The position numbers and the translations under genes are program-made. A stretch of DNA of 64,000 nt from Escarpia spicata (Eukaryota > Annelida > Polychaeta > Sabellida > Siboglinidae). The notes under the pieces are model-generated. The model saw nothing but the letters and a program-made list of their open reading frames with translations, was not told the origin of the DNA and made no database searches. The stretch is from the NCBI GenBank assembly GCA_963995525.1, contig OZ023217.1, forward strand, positions 21,230,273-21,294,272, given 5' to 3'. Of the stretch, positions 22,801 to 33,885 are shown in pieces. Numbering within the stretch: position 1 is the stretch's first letter; each line of letters starts with the position of its first letter.

Positions 22801-25251
22801 CAGGGCGTCTTTTATTGGATTTTCACTGGGGGGGGGGGCATTTCCTGAAAGGGCACTTCTAATGGGTAATAAAGGTAGTTTATACATACATTATTGATTA
22901 TGTACATAACCCTTAGGCATGTATGAAAGCTTAATGATTATAATGTTGTCATATCTTTTTATCCACATAGTTGTGGGGCCTACACTGACGAGTGACGACT
23001 GCATATTGGCAAGAAAATAAATGTTACATATACATCCTAGAAACATGTTTATTACAACCAATACATGCAGTAGTCATAGAAACATGAGACTTATCCTGCA
23101 AGTCAGAAGGTTTGACAGTTGTCTCAATTTGACTAGACGAGTCCCTTGTCGTGGGTGAATTTCCTAACGAATTCACGCTGTTCGTAGATGTTCCAGTCTG
23201 GAGCTATGCATCTTCTTGTCTTCTCCAAGAATTCGACGACACCGGGTCGAGGGTCATAGTAGGCGGTGCCCACACCATTCAGTGCCACCATGAGTCGGGC
23301 GTTTCTCGTGTCCTCACTCATACTGATGCGGTGATTATCGACCTAGCGTGTGGTACATTCGTCATGTTTTCCCACTGCTCGGCTGCCTCGTCCGCAAAGT
23401 CAGATGCCTCATCTGGGAAAAGGCGCCTGACGACGCGCACACAATGCTCAACGAATGATCTCAGACTGCGTGACATCACTAACTCCTTCATGTCTTTGAT
23501 GACGTCCTCCTGCTTCGGGTCCAAGTGTTCAGACAGGTATTCGTGCGATGCTTGCACAACCTCCAACCTGATTGCTCGTCTGTCGCGCCGGTTTTGTACA
23601 AACGAACTGGTGATTACACTTTCGTTGTGTTAGGTCCTGTTTGTGTTATCGTTTTGACAACTCACTTTCTCCTCCCTTCTCCCGGGAATGGTCCATCACT
23701 CATTAGGTTCAACTTCTTGATTGCCGCATCAGTCACAGTGAGAAGATCGCCGATGAACAATTCACTCCTTTGCAACTTCTTCTGGAATGTTTCAAATATA
23801 TCCAGGATGTCGCCCACCAGTGGGGTGATCAACGTTTGTTGGTGGTTCCGGGTTCTCAGGAACCCTTTGGCTTTAGCCTTCTCCTTTCTGGCACTCTTAC
23901 TTTCTGGCGCCTGCATCTGTTCCCACAGCACAATGCAAGCTTGTAGGTTGTTCAGCACAGCGTCCGTCAGCTGCAGCTCGTGCTGGGCAAACCTGGGATC
24001 GTGGTGCCGGGGAACTGTTTGACATTCCCGGCCTACGCTGACATCTTCATCTGTCTCGGCGTCCGGAAGAATCGTACGAATCCCAGTAGATCGGGCTTCC
24101 AGATTCCAAACTGAGGTACTGTGCTGATGACCGACTCAATGGCAAAGTTAGACCGGGGCACAGGACACCAGAATGTTGACAAACCTATCTGCATTTGGTC
24201 AGCAAGCAGACGCCATTGTCCACCTTGTCTGTCGGTTTTTTCCGCCTCGCCGTCAGTGGTGACACCAACCAGCTTCATCTCTTTACTTCCTGTCAGATCC
24301 AGAGCTTTGTTCACCGTTTCATATAGTCCAGGGGCGCCGTTCTTATCTGGCAAATGTATGACAACAAACACCCTCGTTACGCTGCCACCACTGTTAGTTA
24401 TCCGTCCACTTACAAACTCGTGGTCCAACATTTGCCTGTCACAGCTGCCATCGATCTGTACACTGAAGTATATACATTGGCTTAACATTTGAGACAGACG
24501 TACTTTCTCTAGTTCGTATATGACATCCAACATTTGCTTGTAATAGTTGGGATCCCTGTAGTGCAGGTCGCTAGATGCAGGTGTAAATGGAAAAAAATCC
24601 ACATCTGCACCATATTCACGCATAGCGCCAATATGTGCATCGCCCACGACCGGGCGGAAACTGTTTCGAGCAGACAGTCTTTGTATACATCGACGGCCAT
24701 TCTAAGAAGCATTGCAAAAACAGTTTTGTTGTAAGCAGTGAGTGCCCGTTTTTCTTGTCTGTTGCTGATCTGGGCGGTTCAGAGGACATGTGGTCAATTA
24801 TTCTTTCCAGCCTTTCTGATGCCGCTTGCGATTGCCATACTGCCACTTTTAGACGTTTTCTTTGTTAATTCTCCTCATACTCCTGACATGTTGTGCGTAG
24901 AATGTGAGCCCTCGTTCGGCCACATTTCTTTGCTGAAAATGAGCGAAGATCCGGGAAGTTGCTGACAATAGCTGCAATAGTTAAAATAATTCCTTTGTAC
25001 ATCGGTGCAGGGGAACTTGACGGTTTCTGACCTGAAGTTTGCTTGCCGGTTTCCTGACCAGGTGATCTTTCTCGTTGGGTATATCGTCAGATGTGATGGC
25101 AATGGACGTATCATGGCTAAAAATTAAGCTCTAGAAGGAACTGGTTTGGGAGAATGGAGGCACACCTGGAGGACGTTTGTCTGACTGGGGGGCAAGCGAA
25201 AGGGCTGGGGGGGGGGCATTGTCCCCCCTTTGTACGTTAAAAAACGCCATG
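22801..25251 (-). mobile_element. degenerate hAT DNA transposon
   Basis: The ends read CAGGGCGTCTTTTA (left) and, from the right end inward, CATGGCGTTTTTTA. The 8-bp flanks, CATGCATG (22793-22800) and CATGTATG (25252-25259), differ at one position. CAG-type ends with 8-bp duplications fit hAT. Both ends are followed by G-runs (about 22830 and 25205). The interior carries transposase fragments on the minus strand in several frames. It lies in aquaporin intron 2 and is inactive. Confidence 0.78.
23133..25114 (-). pseudogene. hAT-like transposase, broken into several frames
   Basis: The best segment (24033-24647) reads YFSVQIDGSCDR, then EFVSGRI, then LVGVTTDGEAEKTDRQGGQW. This is the arrangement of hAT-type transposases related to ZMYM/KIAA1586-like proteins, where (Q/L)-x-D-x-(S/T)-x-D and GxxTDG-A surround catalytic acidic residues. 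Further C-terminal pieces are at 23662-23958, 23318-23566 and 23133-23321; N-terminal pieces are at 24616-24846 and 24875-25114. At least four frame breaks are needed to join them, so no functional protein is made. The exact hAT subgroup is inferred. Confidence 0.68.
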
Positions 25252-25255
25252 CATG

Positions 25256-25499
25256 TATGATCACAAACAACCAAAATTAGCTTTTTGCTCAACATTACTT
25301 TTAGTGTCCTTAAATATGCAAATTTTCCTGTAAAACATTTAAAAGTGTAAACAAATCCCGGAAAAGGACCGTCTCAACATCCCTGGCATATTATTCGTCT
25401 GGGTACATGTGCACGTGTACATGTCAGCTACTGTATGAGCTTTTGATTGTAATCTTTATTATGACATGCTGATGCATTATTAGCTAAATTACTCTGTAA
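25256..25499 (+). other. aquaporin intron 2, non-coding
   Basis: Ordinary AT-rich intron sequence; nothing recognised. Confidence 0.45.
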
Positions 25500-25660
25500 A
25501 CATATTATTATTATTATTATTATACTATAATTATTCAAGGTGGCTCTCGTGGTAGCGATATGTAGATGTCTTAACGGGAGTCTCCTGGCCTGTTGTATAT
25601 ACTCAATTATAATATTTACTGGTAATTATTGGTCTAATAAATTTCATTCATTCATGTATA
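25500..25660 (+). mobile_element. non-LTR retrotransposon 3' tail fragment
   Basis: GGTCTAATAAATTTCATTCATTCATG at the end matches the style of tail seen, inverted, at 15981-15997. The upstream 130 bp would be the 3' untranslated part. There is an ATT trinucleotide run at 25506-25523. Confidence 0.4.
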
Positions 25661-26101
25661 CATGTCTGGTTCGTTCAGAGGAAACTGGGCATGTGTTATA
25701 AATATAACCTAGACCTTTTTTATAATATTATACTTTGGATATCACAGACGTTCAACACCACAGACGTCGGACCGTGTGAATGTTGACTCACCCAAACCCT
25801 CCAACTGCACCCATTTGAGACTCGCCAGAAACCTACAACTAAACCCCTTACCAAACTATTGGGTGCTAAAAATCCCCAGCTCCACCAAAAATATTGGAGG
25901 CTCAGCCCACCAAGCCCTCCGGTTCCGACGCATAGTATTATTATGCACGCATAACTCCTGAACTTGCTAGATGTGTAGTCTGGGAGAGATTCTTTGAGCA
26001 GTAACCTGTTTTATTCCTTTCCTCGCATTCTCCCTCTCGCTTCGTCCCACACCACACATTGCTACGGTAGTAATTGAGATAATTATTCATGTTTCCTACA
26101 G

Positions 26102-26419
26102 GTGTACTGGATTGGTCCGATCATTGGCAGTGTCGTGGGAGTTCTATTCTACGAATACGTCGTCGCCGGTGACGCATCGCTTAACAAGTTATCGGCCACT
26201 GTTTTCTGCGACCACAGCTACATCACAAAGACACCCATTAACTCCGCGGAATATAGAACGATCAAACGAGAGAGAAGACCCAGTTTGATGGCGCATTTCG
26301 AAGATCGCCATTACTCGGAACACAGTCACGAGAACGATGTGTTTTATCCGCTACAAACTGGGGACGGCGAGAAACCCGTCTGTATTCTCGAAATTAAGGA
26401 ATGTGGGTCCATCAGCTGA
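26102..26419 (+). CDS. AQP: aquaporin, exon 3 (residues 214-318, C-terminus)
   Basis: After the acceptor TTTCCTACAG the exon begins VYWIGPIIGSVVGVLFYEYV. This is TM6 of classical aquaporins, where the family reads (V/I)-(Y/F)-W-x-G-P. It follows exon 2 in phase 0. A cytoplasmic tail of about 85 residues follows, with basic (RTIKRERR) and acidic His-rich stretches, and a TGA stop. The tail resembles no particular paralogue. Total predicted length is 318 residues, normal for an AQP4-like protein. Confidence 0.95.
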   Translation: MYWIGPIIGSVVGVLFYEYVVAGDASLNKLSATVFCDHSYITKTPINSAEYRTIKRERRPSLMAHFEDRHYSEHSHENDVFYPLQTGDGEKPVCILEIKECGSIS

Positions 26420-26985
26420 ACGCGTCACCGGAATCGGAAGTCCGGTGTTTACACCGAGCATGTACGGAAATGGGTCCGAATCACCACCACCGAGGTATTA
26501 CTATTTTGTGCCATAAGTTAGGGAACCAGTGATGCCGTGAACAAAATTCACGTTACAGATAAAAGGACATGGTCTGGGTAAGAAAACTCATTGTCCAAAA
26601 TGTATATCTATAAATGTCTAGGAGACGCCGACAATAGTTGAATGCGGATTCAATAGCACCGTGCTGACATTATAATTACTGGAATGAATGTCACCATCAC
26701 ATTTACTATGCTTGTGTGGATGACGCTACTAAGCGACAGCTTTTTATCCGGACAGTTAACCCATTTGCGCAAACTAAAGTACAATTATCAATGTTTCTAT
26801 CCATATAATAAAATGTATATCGCTTCTTTTACAAACTTATACCTGCCTTGTTACTTACAGCAAACGAATCATGATTCCCAGTCATAACTCCATTACATTA
26901 CCAAGGAGTCTTGTCCCATATAAAACTGTTATTGTTTAATGACGTTCAGTTTATGTTTTGATGGCTTATCGAGAGTCCAATACTT
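26420..26985 (+). other. aquaporin 3' untranslated region and flank
   Basis: A candidate AATAAA polyadenylation signal lies at 26807-26812, about 390 bp after the stop. No other gene is seen. Confidence 0.5.
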
Positions 26986-27035
26986 TTTTTATTTACGTGT
27001 ATCCCGCCATTTTAAGGTATGTGTCGATTTTAGTT

Positions 27036-27794
27036 TTAAACATTCACGCTACTAGCACAAACACAATCAGGAGATAAGCTGTTCCATTCATTTACAGTCC
27101 TTTGTGAGAATGAGAACTTTCTTATATCTAATCTACACTGTTCCTTTACTAATGTAACTTCATGTCCTCTGGTCCTTCTATCTTTCTTAACTGAGAAAAA
27201 AATATTTCTATAAATATTTTCATAACCATTCAATATATTAAACACTTCTATCTGATCTCCTCTCAATCTCCTGGTCTCTAGTGTTGTTAAACCACATTTT
27301 AGGCGTATTTCTTAACTAAGATCCCTCAGTTTTTGTATCATTTTAATTGCTCTCCTCTGTACTCTTTCTGGCATATCTATGTCCTTCCTGCGATATGGTC
27401 TCCACGCTTGAATACAATATTCTAAATGAGGCCTAACTATTGTTTTGTACAGCGGTATTATTAGCTCTTTTTCCTTATACGTTATGCTTCGCCTAATTAA
27501 TCCAAGGATTTGATTTCCCTTTGAAGCTGACCTACCGCACTGCTCTGAAACCTTCCCATCAGCACTAATGGTTAACCCTAAGTCCTTTTCTTTTACAGTA
27601 GTACTTAGAACAGAACCTCCCACTGTATATTGTACATCTTCGTTCCCATGTCTTGTGTGGAGGCATTTACATTTCCCAACATTTCCCAACATTTGCCATT
27701 TTTCAGACCATTTTATTAACCTGTCAAGATCATCTTGTAAATGCTGTCTATCTCCATCACGTTTAATCCTTCTAAAATGTTGTATCATCCGCAA
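27036..27794 (-). pseudogene. CR1-like RT C-terminal region
   Basis: Two frames (27312-27794 and 27036-27266) carry the thumb-like and post-RT region: LIKWSEKWQM (where family members read W-S-x-K-W-x-L-x-F-N), VKEKDLGLTIS (family D-L-G-V), then RPHLEYCIQAW and the C-terminal EWNSLSPDCV. A stop separates them near 27300. Confidence 0.8.
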
Positions 27795-28187
27795 ATTTCA
27801 ACACCTTGCTTGTTATATCATCGTCCAAATCGTTGATATATATTAAGAATAATATAGGTCCCAGTACTGATCCCTGTGGTACCCCACTCAAAACTGATTT
27901 CCGGTTTGAAGCCTCCCCATCAACTACTACCCGTTGTCTTCTGTCAATTAGCCATTTTTTTATCCAGTTAATTTAACCCTTTCCTATGCCATGGGCCTTT
28001 AGTTTAAGCAGTAATCTTTGATGTGGCACTTTGTCGAAAGCTTTCTGAAAATCTAAATAGATGACATCTACTGGTGATCCCTCGTCTTCCCACTTAATTA
28101 GTGATATCTTCCAAAAAACATAACACATTTGTTAAGCATAATCTCGCATTTAGAAACTCTTGTTGAGATGGATTTAATAAGTTCTGT

Positions 28188-28613
28188 TTAACAAGAAAAT
28201 CCACCATGTGATCTTTGATTAGTCTTTCTAATAATTTGCAAATCACTGACGTTAAACTGGTCTCTAGTTCTCTGACTTGTTTCTGGAACCTTTTTAAATA
28301 ACGGTATAATGATTGCTTCTTTCCATTCTAAAGGAACCACTCCCTCTTCTAATGACAAGTTGAAAACTGTTGCAAGTGGTATGCTACTTTGGTCTACAAT
28401 TTCCAATAGTAGATTGGGCGGAATCCCATCCACTCCAGGTGATTTACTATCCTTCATAGCCCTAATTTTCTTAGCTACTATTTCCGGGGTTACAAGTAAC
28501 TGTCCTAAATAGTCTGATTCTGCCCCCTTGAACTTAGCCTCTGGTATTGGCAGTGAACTAATATCTTCCCTGGTAAACACTGAACTAAAATACTCATTCA
28601 GGTCTTTTGCCAT
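28188..28613 (-). pseudogene. CR1-like RT N-terminal region
   Basis: The frame reads LNEYFSSVFTRED, KIRAMKDSKSPGVDGIPPN and PLEWKEAIIIPLFKK. These are the conserved entry motifs of CR1/Rex-type reverse transcriptases. It ends in a frameshift just before the expected YRPISL motif. Confidence 0.8.
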
Positions 28614-29509
28614 TAAGAATCCCCCTGATATTATATTTCCAGCACTATCTTCTAGAGGACCTGAACTTTCTGTTTGCTCCGAACATATTCATAAAAACTC
28701 TTGCTGTCTTGTATCATATTACAAGCTATTTTTTGTTCGTAGCTTCTCTTCGAATTTCGGTTGTAGCTTGGTTTAGGGCTTCTTTATAAATGTTGTAGTC
28801 TCCGTCATTTCCAGTACGTCTATATGACTTCCATAACATTTGTTTGTACTTAATTTTTTGTAATGGCTTCTTTCGATAAGTATTTCTTTCTGGACCGTTT
28901 CCCTTGTTTTTCAAGGGAACACATTTATTGATGATGCACTCTATTTCACTCTTTAAGATATTCCAACATTGTGTTGCTGTCTTATTCTTCAGTGTGTTGT
29001 TCCAGTCTATCTTTGCTAAATATTTCCTCATTTCCTTATATGTTACTTTGTGAAAATTTCTCCTGAACTGCTTTTTATTATTTCTTTCTGATTTTATTTT
29101 GATGGTAAAATGTATCCGGTTGTGATTACTACTTCCCAGTGGCTCACATAATTTGACATTGTCAACTAATTCATTCTATGAGGACAAAACTATGTCTAAC
29201 ACATTTTCATCTCTGGTTGGCTCTAGCACATGTTGAGAAAGGAAACTGCCTTGTACTACAACTAAAAACATGTGGTCCTCACTTCCCGTGCTCTGTAGAG
29301 ATTTCCATTGTATATGACCGTGGTTAAAATCTCCCCTAATAACACAGTCCCGTTTGCTAACTTCCCTTAGCGTTTTGTACTTTCTCATTCTCTTCTACGC
29401 TTATGTTTGGACTTCGATAAACTAACCCCACCGTTAACGTTGGGTTTCCTGTAACTATGTTATATCAAACACCTTCTTCGCAATCTGCTTCTCTTTCTAC
29501 TTTTATATC

Positions 29510-29664
29510 TGTTAGATCCTTGATCGCGGAACCGTTTACCATGCCCCGTTTCCTCTTTTCCTTTTACATCTCAATGTGTCACAATAAACGTGTTCATACT
29601 TTCTCTACGAGAATCTTCATTCTATAATGTCGCTGTACGCACAACCCACGGCCAGTACACGACA
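29510..29664 (+). repeat. second Gypsy element, 5' LTR
   Basis: 155 bp, from TGTTAGATCC to CACGACA. It contains a 14-bp segment (ACCATGCCCCGTTT) absent from the 3' LTR. Confidence 0.92.
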
Positions 29665-29738
29665 TTAATTGGCGACGAGGTAAACTGACAACTCTACGAG
29701 TTACTTTGAACTAGACTACGTCTAATTTCTGTGTGAAA

Positions 29739-30303
29739 ATGGAAACTGTCGCTGACGTCGCACATTTTTCGCTGGAGCCGACTGACAGCGCAGGCCATCG
29801 CTGGGAGCGTTGGGTGAGGCGCTTTGAGAACTTTGTGGTGGCTAAAGACATTCAGAACGATACATCATATAACGTTGCTTCATTATGCTGGTGAGGCAGT
29901 GTTTGAATTGAGTGAAGCAGTGGGGGTGACAGAAAATGATGATTTCGCAGAAACCAAGCGGAAGCTCGCTGCTTACTTCAGGCCGCAGTGCAATGAAGAA
30001 TATGAAATATTCAAGTTCCGACAGGCTGAACAGACGTCGTCAGAGACACTGGACCAATTCAATGCACGATTGCAACAACTAGCCAAAAACTGTAAGTTCC
30101 ATGAGAAAGACAGAGAAGTGAAGTCGCAAATCATCCAAAAATGTGCGATGTCAAAATTGCGTGACAAGGGGTTAAGTGAACCTACAATCACGCTAGAGAA
30201 GTTACTGACGTTCGGGCGCACACTGGAAGCTACGCTACAGCATTCGAAGATCATGAGAAACCCTTTAGTCCGTGCCGAGGCCTGTCCACGCCGTATCGAA
30301 TGA
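29739..30303 (+). pseudogene. gag: second Gypsy element gag capsid
   Basis: The likely ATG is at 29739 (ETVADVAHFSLEPT, then WERWVRRFENFVVA). The frame changes near 29870 and continues as HYAGEAVFELSEAV, KRKLAAYFRPQCNEEYEIFKFRQ and TLDQFNARLQQLAKNC, the typical Gypsy capsid pattern. Confidence 0.82.
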
Positions 30304-30605
30304 CGAGGGGCGGCGCAACTCATCACGTGGAGGTTTCAGCTTTGGTCGCCAGGTGGCGAAACACAGATCGCAATCCACCAAGAAAGCGTTTTCCGCCTGA
30401 TCGCCAAGGGACGCCACATCGAGACGATCGACCAGTCGTGAGCAGTCAGCAGCGGTACAGACGTCACAAGGGGGCAGCACCGGCATGCTCAGGCTGTGGT
30501 GGATCGCCACACGACGATCGGCGAATGTGCAAAGCTTGGGGCAGGAGATGCTACAAGTGTCAAAAGCTAAACCACTTTGCTAATGTAATCTGGCTACTGT
30601 GCTAA
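30300..30605 (+). pseudogene. gag: second Gypsy element nucleocapsid, truncated by deletion
   Basis: The frame contains CSGCGGSPHDDRRMC and then CYKCQKLNHFANV, a CCHC knuckle that lacks its last Cys because the sequence jumps at about 30590 into the RT thumb region. Protease and RT palm, including the YxDD box, are absent. Confidence 0.8.
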
Positions 30606-31247
30606 CGCGACTACAAGACGCAGGGTTACGCCTGAAGAAGGAGAAATGTGCGTTTCGTCAGAAATCGTGCACCTATGATGCTGAAGGTATTCATCCTACG
30701 GAAGACAAAGTGCGAGCAGTACAGAACGCGCCTGCACCGTAGAATGTACAGGACTTGAGGAGTTATCTAGGACTCATTCACTACTATCACAACTTCTTGC
30801 GCAATCTCAGTACGCTGCTTGCTCCGCTGCATGAAATGACACGCCAACACACAAAGTGGAAGTGGGGTCCGACGCAACAAAAGGCTTTCGATGAGTCTAA
30901 GGCACTGCTTGTTTCTTCAGATGTGCTTGTACACTACAACCCTGAACTGCCGATCATCTTGAGCAGTGACGCATCTCCTTACGGGATTGGAAGCGTACTG
31001 TCACACAGATTGCCCGATGGCAGCGACAAGCCTATCGCACCTTTACGGGAGGGACTTCACGTTGCAGACCGACCACAAGGTCGGGCTGTTGAAGGAAGAT
31101 CGTGCCATCTCCGCAATGGCTAGTGCACGCATTCAGAGATGGGCAGTAACACTAAGTAACTATCAGTACCACCTGAAGTACAGACCGTGTACGAGTATCT
31201 GTCATGCAGACGGATTGAGTCGCTTGCCGCTACCAGACACTCCTTAA
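30605..31247 (+). pseudogene. pol: second Gypsy element RT thumb and RNase H, deleted
   Basis: GLRLKKEKCAFRQ and GIHPTEDKVRAVQNAP (RT thumb) are followed by LRSYLGLIHYYHNFL and then RNase H (ILSSDASPYGIGSVLSHRLP). The expected middle of RNase H is missing: the sequence passes from DKPIA directly to LYGRDFTLQTDHK with a frame change near 31050. A stop lies before NVQDLRSYL (TAG at about 30740). Confidence 0.82.
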
Positions 31248-31975
31248 CGAGTACCAGTCCCGGAGGAAGTGGTTCACTTACAACCATGAACGATACACCC
31301 ATCACGGCAGAACACATCGCTAAATGGACAGCAACCGATCCGATGTTGTCACAAGTTCTACGGTTCGTGGAAGGAGGATGGCCTAGCGATGTACCACGCG
31401 AGTGGGAGAGTTACACTCGAAGGAAAGACGAACTGAGTGTCCAACACGGGGTGCTGATGTGGGGAGCAAGAGCTATAGTACCACCAAAGGGTCGTGACAC
31501 GTTTTTGAAACTACACGAGACGCATCCGGGCATAGTGAAGATGAAGGCGTTAGCCCGAAGCTACCTCTGGTGGCCAGGTTTGGACGCTGATATCGAGATG
31601 TGTGTTAAGGACTGCACGACATGCCAAATACACAGCAAACAACCACCAGTGGCACCACTGCATCCATGGGAATGGCCGGGACGAACGTGGCATCGAATAC
31701 ACATTGATAATGCGGGACCGTTCGAGGGACGTATGATCCTCATCATAGTCGATGCTCACAGCAAGTACATCGATGGACACGTTGTATCAGCTGCGACAAC
31801 CAGTGCAACTCTCACGAAGCTAAGACAGACGTTTGCGATTTTGGGTCTACCAAGCACAGTGGTATCGGATAACGGAAGCTGTTTCACCAGCGAGGAGTTT
31901 GAACAGTTTTGTCGAGCTAACGGAATCAAACACATCAAGTCTTCACCTTATCACCCATCCAGTAATGGCTTAGCT
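31248..31975 (+). pseudogene. pol: second Gypsy element integrase, N-terminal part
   Basis: The zinc-binding H2C2 region (HETHPGIVKMKALARSYLWW with CTTCQIHSK) is followed by the first two catalytic acidic residues (HIDNAGPF; VVSDNGSCFTSEEF) and YHPSSNGLA. The frame is then interrupted by an inserted element, so the catalytic Glu lies beyond it, after 32815. Confidence 0.87.
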
Positions 31976-32815
31976 CAGACCTGCCTACCATTCCGGATTG
32001 TCCGGAATCATTCTGGAAAGTCACCTAAAATTACGGTATTACGGTGAGGGATGAAAATATTACGGACTGTCACCATGTTCGCCAATCACTCAAATTTAGC
32101 TTTCACTATATTCAACAGGTGGCAGCATATGTATGCAGCATGTTGTGACATGGTTTTTCATTCGATAAGTCTGGTCGTAATCTAACCAATAGGAAACAGC
32201 GTTATGACAAATTCGCATTTCCGCGATCAAACAAAACGAAGTCACGCTGCACGAAATGATGGCTGACAGCGAAATGACGCCACCGCCAACCAAAAAGAAA
32301 TGTGTAATGCAAACATTTAGTGAGTGTTGTACTTGTAGTGTTAGGCCAACTGACTGTACTAAGACTAAGTGTATTTATTGAGGAGTTTAGTCTATCATTT
32401 ACAGCCTATCATACAGTCACTAGAGTATAGGCGATGTCGATGACAGTGTAATGTAATGGTTTTGGTCCGTCGCTACCTCCCCCCCGTCTATCATTCTAGA
32501 GTTGAGTATGCTAGAGTGTAGGTGATGTTGGTGACAGTGTAACTAATGGTTTTGACCCGTCGCAATCCCCCCCCCCCCCCCCCCCCCCCCCCCGTATATC
32601 AGTTATCATTCTAGAGTTGAGGAGTTGAGTAGGCTAGAGTGTAGGTGATGTTGGTGACAGTGTAACTAATGGTTTTGACCTGTTGCTACCCCCCCCCCCC
32701 CCGTGACAATATCTCACACGGTTCTGAATTACTGACAGGAAGCCTATATTCCTGAAAATCAGTGTAAATGGGAAGATGGATTACTGACAGGAAGTTTTTG
32801 GGGTAGGCAGGTCTG
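31976..32815. mobile_element. 840-bp non-autonomous TIR element inserted in integrase
   Basis: Perfect 14-bp terminal inverted repeats (CAGACCTGCCTACC and its complement at 32802-32815) are flanked by CTTAGCT at 31969-31975 and 32816-32822. Removing it restores the frame context around the integrase. It has no coding capacity. Inside are three tandem units of about 100 bp, each with a C-run. The 7-bp duplication could be an eroded 8-bp hAT type; the superfamily is uncertain. Confidence 0.88.
32410..32702. repeat. three-copy tandem repeat with poly-C tracts
   Basis: Units share CTAGAGTGTAGGTGATGTTG, GACAGTGTAACTAATGGTTT and TGACCCGTCGC, then a C-run. The runs are about 7, 27 (32567-32593) and 11-12 bases long. 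Confidence 0.88.
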
Positions 32816-33515
32816 CTTAGCTGAACGCACCGTTCAGACTGTAAAAGCAGGGTTGAAGAAGACAAATGGCAACCTAGAAGATCGTCTCTACACCTTCCTA
32901 GCACGCTACAGGGTAACTCCACAAGCTACAACCGGCAGAGCTCCAACAGAGTTTGTGTTGAAGACGCCACCGAGCACACGACTGGATCTTCTACGACCAT
33001 CCATTCAGAACCGAGTCTTGCGCAAACAGGAAGAAGACAAAGAACGCCACGACCAGAGAGCAGTGGAGCGAATTTTCATGACAGGAGACTGTGTCTGGGC
33101 GTTGAACTTTCAGGGACAACCGAAATGGGTCGCTACGGTGATAGAGAACCGGCTGGGTCCGCTGACCTTCGCGGTACGTCTGCAGGATGACAGAGTGTGG
33201 AAGCGTCACCAGGATCATTTGCGCGAGAGAAGGCCGATCGAGGCGACGGAAGAGCGTCTGGTACCACTGAGGGTTGAAGAGCTTCAACTTCCACCGAGGC
33301 TAGCAGAGCGTGAAGTACTACCTCGGTTCGAGCGAACAACATCGACACCACCACTATCATCTGGCAACTCGGACGTGACTACGGGTACCGCCACAGGAGA
33401 GGTGATCTCAAGACCAACAGTTGAACGGTTGCAGTCCTGTGTAGTACCAGACGTGGTAGTACCGCTGAGAAGATCACACAGAGTGGTGAAGCCACCGGAC
33501 AGATTGAACTTGTAA
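32816..33515 (+). pseudogene. pol: second Gypsy element integrase, C-terminal part
   Basis: The frame resumes with AERTVQTVKAGLKK (the catalytic Glu region), then FLARYRVTPQATTGRAPTEF and LRPSIQNRV. After that comes the C-terminal small-barrel-like part, GDCVWALNFQGQPKWVATVI, and a Ser/Thr/Arg-rich tail ending PLRRSHRVVKPPDRLNL, a common end of Gypsy polyproteins. Confidence 0.87.
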
Positions 33516-33739
33516 AGTCTATATTACTGTCATAACGGACAATGCATAGATCAAGATAGCCAGAATAGACTAGGTTTCGGTAGCTGTAGTTAGTCGCGAG
33601 AGCACTAGATTAATACTATAAACAATGGCATACTATCTATCTTAGATATGACATTGATACGTATAAGGGACTCTTGTTTGCGTTAAAAGTTTAGATTTTT
33701 ATAATTATACTAATTATGTTTTTCTTAAAGGGGGAGGAA

Positions 33740-33880
33740 TGTTAGATCCTTGATCGCGGAACCGTTTCCTCTTTTCCTTTTACATCTCAATGTGTCACAA
33801 TAAACGTGTTCATACTTTCTCTACGAGAATCTTCATTCTATAATGTCGCTGTACGCACAGCCCACGGCCAGTACACGAAA
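33740..33880 (+). repeat. second Gypsy element, 3' LTR
   Basis: 141 bp, TGTTAGATCC to CACGAAA. It matches the 5' LTR except for the 14-bp indel, one A/G change and the last C/A change. Confidence 0.92.
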
Positions 33881-33885
33881 ATATC

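Larger units (their letters stand above)
26990..29509 (-). mobile_element. CR1-like non-LTR retrotransposon, 3' part (split)
   Basis: On the minus strand, ORF2 fragments appear in order. Endonuclease: VIRGDFNHGHIQWKS and NVLDIVLSS at 29176-29388, preceded by TVGLVYRSPN near 29420. Linker: 28726-29031. RT: MKDSKSPGVDGIPPNLL and WKEAIIIPLFKK at 28188-28613, then PVDVIYLDFQKAFDK-type sequence near 28030-28080. C-terminal: 27312-27794 with YKTIVRPHLEYCIQAW, and 27036-27266 with RTRGHEV, RKFSFSQRTVNEWNSL. Many frameshifts separate them, so the element is dead. Its 5' continuation lies beyond the Gypsy insertion, at 33886-33962. Confidence 0.85.
29505..33885 (+). mobile_element. internally deleted Gypsy LTR element inserted in the CR1-like element
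   Basis: LTRs at 29510-29664 and 33740-33880 are flanked by identical ATATC target duplications (29505-29509, 33881-33885). A polypurine tract AAAGGGGGAGGAA (33727-33739) abuts the 3' LTR. TTGGCGACGAGG, shortly after the 5' LTR, is a likely primer site of unassigned tRNA. Gag is at about 29739-30605; the protease and most of RT are missing; RT thumb, RNase H and integrase remain. The integrase frame is split by an 840-bp element (31976-32815). The LTRs differ by one 14-bp indel and about two bases. Confidence 0.93.
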
